Source of the DNA: Synanceia verrucosa
Lineage: Eukaryota > Chordata > Actinopteri > Perciformes > Synanceiidae
NCBI GenBank assembly: GCA_029721515.1
Contig: CM056559.1
Span: 23,095,565-23,159,564 of the forward strand
DNA length: 64,000 nt
Direction of reading: 5' to 3'
Under the pieces are notes generated by a model. The model ran no database searches. It saw only the letters and a list, made by a program, of their open reading frames with translations, and was not told where the DNA came from. Positions 56,911-64,000 of the stretch are shown in pieces. The position numbers and the translations under genes are program-made. How positions within the stretch are numbered: position 1 is the first letter of the stretch; each line of letters starts with the position of its first letter.

Positions 56911-58766
56911 ATATGGGTGTCCCGATCCAGCAGCAGAGCCCAGTGATCACAACAACAGCTGTGCTAAGGTGCTAACAAAGTAGCAAGGAGTCCAATAAAA
57001 GACATTGAAGCTGAGAGCAAAAACATGAACAAGTTTCCAGTGGTGGAACAGAACCAGGAAGTTTAATACAACCAACCTCATCGGCATCACAAAAAGAGAT
57101 TTTCAGGGTCTTCTAGTTTATTTTTTTATTTATTCTATTCAATAATAGAATATTCTTCTGTTTGAGGTTAAAGTTGATGTAACCCACTGGCTAAAAATAA
57201 ATGGGTCACTTCTCAGACCTACTGTTGCTGACTATTGTCCTCTGTTTGAGTAATATCACTTGATCCACCCTTTTCTAACATTCCATACTACAGAATAATA
57301 AAAGTATGTATAATTCGTGCTGATATTGTATCAGACTGATATCGGTATCAGCCAATACTCAAGACTGCAGTATCAGTATTGTTTAAGTGAAAAAGTTGAC
57401 ATCCCTACTTTTTTAGCCCCTCCAAAACCTAAAACAGAATAGCATACTTGTAAGGAACAGTGTAAATGTTATATTTGTGTGCTCTAATCTGTGCTGCATG
57501 TCCAGCAAACTGGTTACTACCAGACCTTGAACAAAACAATAGTCTCTATTTCTTTCTTCCACATGGATCATCAGCTGGCGAGGATGATGACGTTTTGCTT
57601 GAAACAAACCTTTTTAGCCTCAATTTTTCAGCACATCATATATGTGAGTGTAGTAAGTATTGAGTCTGCTGAGAATAATAAAAAGTCCACCTGCAATGGA
57701 ATTCTCAACTAATTTGTGTAGCTAACATCAGCTTAATTAGGCAGATACCTACACCTGATAAAATACAACCTACCACCATTAACTGTAATCTGTGTATATG
57801 CTGTGCAAGAACTGAAGGATTGACAAATAAAATAGCATGGATTTATCTCCACTTCTTAATCTCTGGAGCTCAGCCAATGCTGACCAAGACGACACCGTAA
57901 TCCCTGTAAAAACCAAACTGCTTTCAACAAGCATCTGGAAAGAAGAGTGTCTCCATCCCCTAGGCAATAAAGTGAATACTGATCCTATTGGAAAAGAGAA
58001 TTTATCATCAAAAACATTTATGTTTCTAGACATACTGTGACTAAGTGTGTAATCTGCTGTTATCTCTTTTCAGAGAAAAATAATGCTGAGGAGAAACAAT
58101 AGGCTATAATGAAGCAAGCTAACATTTACCACAGCAGGTTTCACTGTGGCTCCGGTGTCTGAAAGTAGAATATACGTGTTTCTCTGGCCTGGTGAAAATC
58201 ATGGCTGCTTTTGCAGTGTAAACAATAATTATGTCTGATCTGTATTGTTTAAGATTCTTTTCATTATCAGTCCCTGTTTAGTCACAAAACTCACCTCTCA
58301 GCACTCTTGCAAAGATTTGGCCTGCTTGAGGTAGATTAACAGAGCTTGTTGCAGATAAACACACATGGCAAGACAGTGAGAAGAGAGACGAGTACCAAAA
58401 GCAGAGGTGACTCTGCTATTGACTGTATAGTGTTCCCTTGAGGCTGAGCTTCAGTATCTCTCTCCTGCTGTTCAAGGAGGAGACTCTAACTGCTGTGCCA
58501 AGTCAAGCTTTGGATCCTGTATTAATTAATATTGAATTTGCCTGCTGCTTTCATCCCAGCTGCATTAGCTACTGAGCTGTACCCTCTGCCATGTCAACAT
58601 CAGACATGCTTGTTATCGTTGTAATACAAGCTGGTGACATGTTTTTAAAAGATATCTCGATTGTCAGAGTAGAGGATGTTATCTGGTATTGCCTTCATGC
58701 TGGAAGGAATACTGAAATTGTTGTGGCGACAGAGAACGAACACATTGAGTTGGATCAGTGTTTGTT

Positions 58767-59194
58767 AGGGGTGGGTATTAGCAAGGACTTCACAATACGA
58801 TATGTATCGAGACATGCATGATTGATATTCTTCATAGATCACTGAGAAATTTATAATACGACTTAAAATACAAGTTGTATATATGTACAGTGCATATTTT
58901 TATATATAAATGTCTACATATTTACATTTTTGTACATATAGTTAGATATACATACATATACAAATACATATCTATATTAGGGCTGTTGAAGTTAGTGCAT
59001 TAATGCAGAATTTTTTTCTTCAACTTTATATTTCAACATGCAGAAGTTGTTCTGAATTCACAGTCGGCCAAAAACATGACCTTTTTTGGGGGGGGGGGTT
59101 GATATTAAAAAAATAAAAATCAATATTACATTAGAAGAAAAAGTATCGCGACATATAGTATAGCGACATATAGTGATAATTTTTCCCCACCCCT
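58767..59194. mobile_element. AGGGGTGGG-ended DNA element (hAT-like MITE)
   Basis: Left end AGGGGTGGGTATTAGCAAGG and right end TTTTTCCCCACCCCT are inverted; inside are ATACGATATGTATCG and AGTATCGCGACATATAGT, the clustered TATCG motifs usual for this class of fish element. A second repeat starting AGGGCTGTTGAAGTTAGTGC (about 58979) seems to be inserted inside. No coding potential. Confidence 0.65.
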
Positions 59195-60162
59195 CATGTT
59201 CGTGTCAGATACATGTTGTCATCTTTATGATACGTCTTTATTTTGAATATCCCATGGCATGTATGTCACCTCTAAGCGCACCTTCTTCCTACAGACCCCA
59301 GTAATAAAATTGATATTGATATAAATGTATCTGTGTTAAATGGGTACGTGGTGTTGTCTCATGTGGATCGAATCAAAATCATATCATGGCAGTCAGCAAA
59401 TAGTCAGCTAAAAAAGGAAAAATTCTCTGATTCCAGCTTTTTAAATGTGAATATGTGATGTGATGTTTTTCTTTGTTTGTTTTTACAGTAAATAAGAGAA
59501 TATCTTTGAGTTGTGGCCAAAACAAGACATTTGAGGAGAACACCGTGAACAAAATAACTATTTGGTTAATCAAGTAAATAATCAACAGATTTATCAACTA
59601 TGAAAATAATATCCCAGCCTTTAGAGCTGCTAGAAAATGCCCCTTTGAGGGAGCTTTTAAACAATCAAAAAATCCCCAGTTAGTGAAAGTAAATCAACAT
59701 TAGTTCTATCAACAGTACCAAAAGTACAGAATATAACAGAGAGATGTTCCCTATGGTCACACTGTACACCGGCATTCATAGTCAGCTGATATCAAAGCTT
59801 TGAAGGAGCCAGCTGCTGTGAAACATGAATGAAACATAACAATCAGCTAATGCAAGCATGGGGTCAGCGCCCTCATTTCATCAGCACTAATGAAAAAGTG
59901 ATTCTTCTCGCAGCTTTTACCTGACTTATTTTCAAAATATTGTTGGTTTTCATACGCAATTTTCTTCCTTCAACCTCAATGCAGAGCATAGTAATTTTCT
60001 AAAATACATATCAGTGAAAATGGGTATTCCTTTGGAGTTCATCTAATTTAGGATATTAACAACTTTTGAGGGTGATCATTTACAAGCGGCATGTCCTTTA
60101 TGTTGTACATCAGTATAACTGTCAGCAAATTCAATTTAGTTCAGTTAGGTATGTGCTGTACA

Positions 60163-60178
60163 TACATACATACATAGT
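60163..60178. repeat. (CATA)n with flanking direct repeat
   Basis: Four CATA units, flanked on both sides by GTTAGGTATGTGCTGT, a 16-bp direct duplication. Confidence 0.8.
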
Positions 60179-60957
60179 TAGGTATGTGCTGTTTTTTTTA
60201 ACCACACAAACCAATCAGTTTAATATTTTGGAGGAATCATTCATCGATAAAAATCATGTAATCATCTTGAAAAGAGGCTTAAAATCCTGATGGCAGATTT
60301 TCATCATTTTTTATAAGACAGGAGGCTGAATATAACAATGAATCATTCTCCTCACTTTGACGATTCATCTCTTCCTCCACATACGCACACAACAGATTAC
60401 AAACCTATTACCTCTGGCAGCACTTTCAGTGTCCCTGTCTTCACCTAATGGGAGTGTTATATCTGCTGTCAGAGTGCCAGTCTGGATCGTCTTGACTGTG
60501 CTTTCAGCGAGGAGGAGAGCGATGTATTTATTTATGGTGTTGGTGTGTGGCAGCTGCTGGACTCAAAGCCTACAGGCATTGAGGTTTGAAGTTGAGTGGA
60601 TTTACTTTCTTGCGTATTTCCAACTGTATCTATAGTTCACATGGACTGGATTCGTAAGTGACATGGTAAGACCAGCCATGGCTGGCTGTCTTTCAAAACG
60701 TCTTTTAAAAGCTGCTCTGAAGCCCCAGAGAAAGCTGGGACGTCTTATTGATTTCACCGCTTAAAACCAGTTGAGCCATGAAAGGGATTTGTGGAAGCAG
60801 AGGACGAGAAGTGTTGAAGAAGGACTTTTAGACCTTGAGACGAGAAAGACAGATTGTGGAAAGAAAGTAAAGAGAGACTCAGTATGGTCTGTTTGGGCTT
60901 CAGATGCTGCAGGTGCTGTGTGATGTATTTGTCACCAAAATGTTCCTCGTTCCTCCT

Positions 60958-61361
60958 TTAACTCATTGAGTGCCAGCCGTTTTTTAAAACAGGAAGTGCC
61001 TTGTGCCAGCGTCTTTTGCCCATTTTGAGTTGTATTTCAAGACCCACAGAATATTTTGTACTATGTCTCTGAAAACACTGAATAGTTCAAATGAAAGAAG
61101 AGACTATTTTATCATGAAAATGTTTTAACTTGTTTAATTCTTGTTTTATCAGAGGTAGAGTAGAGGCCACTTTTTGTCCAGAATCTGTCAGTTTTGCTCT
61201 CTAATCACAATCGTCTCCACTTCCTCCTTTAACCTCTGTGGCGTATACCATCTCTTTTTGGTCTGACTACTACTATTTCACAAAAGCCCCAAAATTACTC
61301 ACAGGCTGCTGAAAAAAAACTTAAAATATACAAAATACGTCAATAGCACTCAAAGAGTTAA
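60958..61361 (+). mobile_element. TTAA-element copy 7 (best-preserved ends)
   Basis: Starts TTAACTCATTGAGTGCCAGC and ends AATAGCACTCAAAGAGTTAA. The ends are inverted repeats (TTAACTCATTGAGTGC against TTAACTCTTTGAGTGC), with TTAA at each border. TTAA target sites are characteristic of piggyBac transposons, so a piggyBac-type non-autonomous element is the likely class. About 404 bp, no open frame. Confidence 0.88.
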
Positions 61362-64000
61362 GGTGCAAATTTATAATTTATAGTTTTGAGTTTTACTGGA
61401 GCAATGGTGTCAACATGAGCAGATAGCTAACTGGATGCAGAGCTGAACCAGAGCGTATTTCATTGTCAGACTTGATACTAATGTTTAACAAGAACAATGT
61501 CAGCACCAGCAAAATATGTCTGCTAATCAAATCCATGCTCTACTGTATAATTGCAGTGGTTATATCAACACTGGTGACTAATGTGTGTCTTTGTAAATTT
61601 TGCTAAGTGTACTTCACTTCAGGCTCTAATCTGAAGCCTCAGTCTGATTCCTGGAGATGGGAATTTGTCATGATCTACATTTATTATACAGCTATCATTT
61701 AAGATTATTTAACAAAACTATTATTCTGATTATAATTATGATAATGACATTCAGGCGTACTACAATAATCGTGGTGATGCTGTAAAGGAGGTAGAGTGGG
61801 TCGACCACTAATCAGTAGTTCAATCCATAGCTCCTTCAGTCCACATGTCAAAGTGTCCTTGGACAAGATCCTGCACCATTAGGTGCTACATGTGAGACTA
61901 TTGATCCACTGTTTTAAATTGCACCAGGTTTGGTTTGATTTAGAAATGCCGGACTGCAAGTAATATTGCAAATAATATTGTTTGACTCACAGGTTGCCAA
62001 ACTAAGTGTATTTCTCACCAGTGTTGAGAAGCCTGGATCTATGTTGTCATGCTTCTCACTGAAACAGCAACTTAAGCCATATTTGTCAGGAGTGAGGTAG
62101 TGCTGTCACTCTAATGACCATATCATGTAAGAACAAGACATCACTCGAAGCAGAAAGATGTGGATACTGAGGCATCTTGTTTTCAACATGACGAGCACTG
62201 GAGTGTGTTCATGTCCGTAGGAATGTGTGTGTGTGTGTGTGTGTGCCTGCCAGTGTTTGAAAGTGAAAGGAAAATATCAGCAACCTCTCAGGCCTTAAAA
62301 TGCTGGAGGGGCAGCAAAGCATGAGAGAGACTACAGTGATCAATACACCAACCCACATGAAGGACTGCGTCTGTATTGATTGCAACTGTGAGCTCGGTTT
62401 TTCACTATGTGTCAACTTTTATTTTGCTTTGCAGAGGAAGCGACTGTGTAACCTACTTGGATGTGGTCACAAAAAAAAGTAATGTGGGCTGTTCAAAGAC
62501 CCACAGAGTAAATGTGTGGTTTCGGCTCTTTCTACTACTGAATGCCTCACAGAGATACAGAGTTCATTTACTAACAATTTCTGACGGGGTAAGACAAATT
62601 CATCATGGCTATAATTGAGTACAGTAAAGCTAATTAAAAAGGGTGGAGAAAATGGGTCGTCTTGACTATTGAGAGCTTGTCGAAAGCTAATTATAAAAGG
62701 ATGACTTGGATCTCTAAGGTGAGCCAATTTGAAATTACTCCTGAGCCTGTTTGAAATGAGGGGGGATGTGCTGTTGGTGTAGCAGTTTCCACATTGTTCT
62801 TTAACAATGCTTCACATTTACATAAAGAAATGGAGCAGTTTTCTTTTGAGAACAATCCAGTGGTTATTTCACATCTGATTAACATGTGGATTACTTGTGC
62901 TGTCCTTCAATGTCAGTCTGGTTTGTTTGTACAGTATGACGTAAAGCTGTAGTAGTGTAAGCCTGTCCAGCTGTTGCAGTGACAGAGACTCAGAAGGTCA
63001 GAGAACATATGGAGCTTATTGCCCAAACACCCGGACATCTGGACACTGACCATGTCAACCAGTGTCACATGAGACTTTTTAGGGGCAAAAACTGAATAGT
63101 AGTAAAGTACATGGACACAAGAACAGCGTGGAAGAATTGCGCTTTTGTTGAGCATTTTTTATGTTGCTCTCAAATGAGCTAACACAGCACACACAAGAGA
63201 AGGAAATTGAGGAGAGGTGGAATTACCAACCCGTTGATCAGTCGTCAGTTTTAAAGGGAGCATTTTCATTGCCTCCGCATGGCTCTCATCATGGCAGCAG
63301 CTGGCAGCATTAGTTCATTGAGGGGTTACAGTTATGCAGTAGGTTCTTTGGTTGTTATCAGCTGTACATGTCATAATAAAAGTCTCCAAGTAATGAGCAG
63401 CTTGCACAGTTCGAAAAATGGCTAAATGAGCGCAGCAGGAAATAATTAATCAATGAGAGCACTGACTGTCATGAAGGCAGATAGCGGCTAAACACAGGAC
63501 ATTTTGAGGTGGTATCTGTAGCTAGGGCTGGTTATTGTTCAAATTTTTTGATACAGTGGCAATTTTGGTACCTTTGTTTCAATACCGGTTCCAGAACGAT
63601 ACTTTTTTCAGTAAATCAATAAGGGTGGGCTTAAGTCATGGTCATCATCAACATTAATTTATTATTTTTGTCATTATTTCATGATTTCAACTTACATCAA
63701 CTTGGACTGTATCATGGTAGACATACTAGACAATGGTCTGATGATGATCAACAGGCACAGGCTGCTACCAGTTCGTCTTTAGGACCCTGGGGAGTGACGT
63801 TTGCCTTATGGTGTGTTCAGGGAAGTCGGAACTTGGAGCTCAGATCATCTTAACCTCAAAGTTTAGTGCTCCCAGCTCTTCCAGCCTTACAGACGCACAA
63901 CAAAAGATTGCTGCGGTGACATTAATCCTCTGTCTGATGTTTGTCTCCTTATGCTGGTAAAGTGGGGGGAGGCATTGATGTCACTATGAATCTGAAGGGG

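Larger units (their letters stand above)
56728..64000 (-). other. Presumed pcp4 intron
   Basis: Lies upstream of the last pcp4 exon on the minus strand. I searched for an ATGAGTGAG-type first exon and a GAGATNGK-type second exon and found neither. It holds a poly(T) run, an AGGGGTGGG element (58767-59194), a CATA tandem (60163-60178) and TTAA-element copy 7. The stretches 56911-58766 and 61362-64000 hold nothing named; near 63523 a GGGCTGGTTATTG motif may be the end of another small element. Confidence 0.55.

Noticed and set aside
58290..58335. Possible pcp4 upstream exon with a minus-strand GAGAG|GTGAGT donor
   Set aside because: The donor is good, but the translation in all frames lacks the expected pcp4 residues and no acceptor fits.
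59930..59940. Another possible pcp4 upstream exon near a minus-strand AGTCAG|GTAAAA donor (about 59900-59960)
   Set aside because: Translation does not resemble the glycine/asparagine-rich second exon of pcp4, and there is no convincing acceptor.
1..64000. CRISPR arrays, operons, phage or plasmid features
   Set aside because: The window is intron-rich vertebrate DNA; repeats are microsatellites and transposons, with no regularly spaced direct repeats.

Overview
The window is vertebrate nuclear DNA, most likely from a ray-finned (teleost, probably percomorph-like) fish. It carries spliced genes with GT-AG introns, long CA/GT, AT and ATT microsatellites, and dispersed repeats of types common in teleosts: a tRNA-headed SINE, small inverted-repeat DNA elements and LINE-like 3' tails. 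There are no bacterial-type operons, CRISPR arrays or phage features.

Positions 3184-43512 (+ strand) hold the 3' majority of one gene, dscam (Down syndrome cell adhesion molecule). I trace 30 coding exons that join in frame to about 1,904 codons. In order they encode the second half of Ig2, then Ig3, Ig4, Ig5, Ig6 and Ig7 (one exon each), Ig8, Ig9, FN1-FN4, Ig10, FN5 (two exons each), FN6 (one exon), a transmembrane exon and six cytoplasmic exons ending in the PDZ ligand YTLV. The start of the gene (signal peptide, Ig1, first half of Ig2) lies before the window. The cytoplasmic tail identifies DSCAM rather than DSCAML1; dscama versus dscamb cannot be decided here.

Positions 44400-56028 are intergenic: repeats, a decayed hAT-transposase fragment beside a CCAAT/GC-box cluster, two SINE copies and a palindromic element. 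At 56597-56727 (- strand) is the last coding exon of pcp4 (PEP-19), with a 3' UTR and poly(A) signal to its left. dscam and pcp4 are therefore tail to tail, the same convergent neighbourhood as DSCAM and PCP4 on human chromosome 21. The rest, to 64000, is presumably pcp4 intron; I did not find its earlier exons.

No new multi-gene system is visible. Points worth a second look are a Gly/Ser expansion in the otherwise conserved Dscam tail, a 171-bp dscam intron that is stop-free and in frame, an apparent paired cysteine loss in FN6, a 45-bp-arm perfect hairpin, seven same-orientation copies of a TTAA-bounded element, and several intact small transposons with visible target-site duplications.
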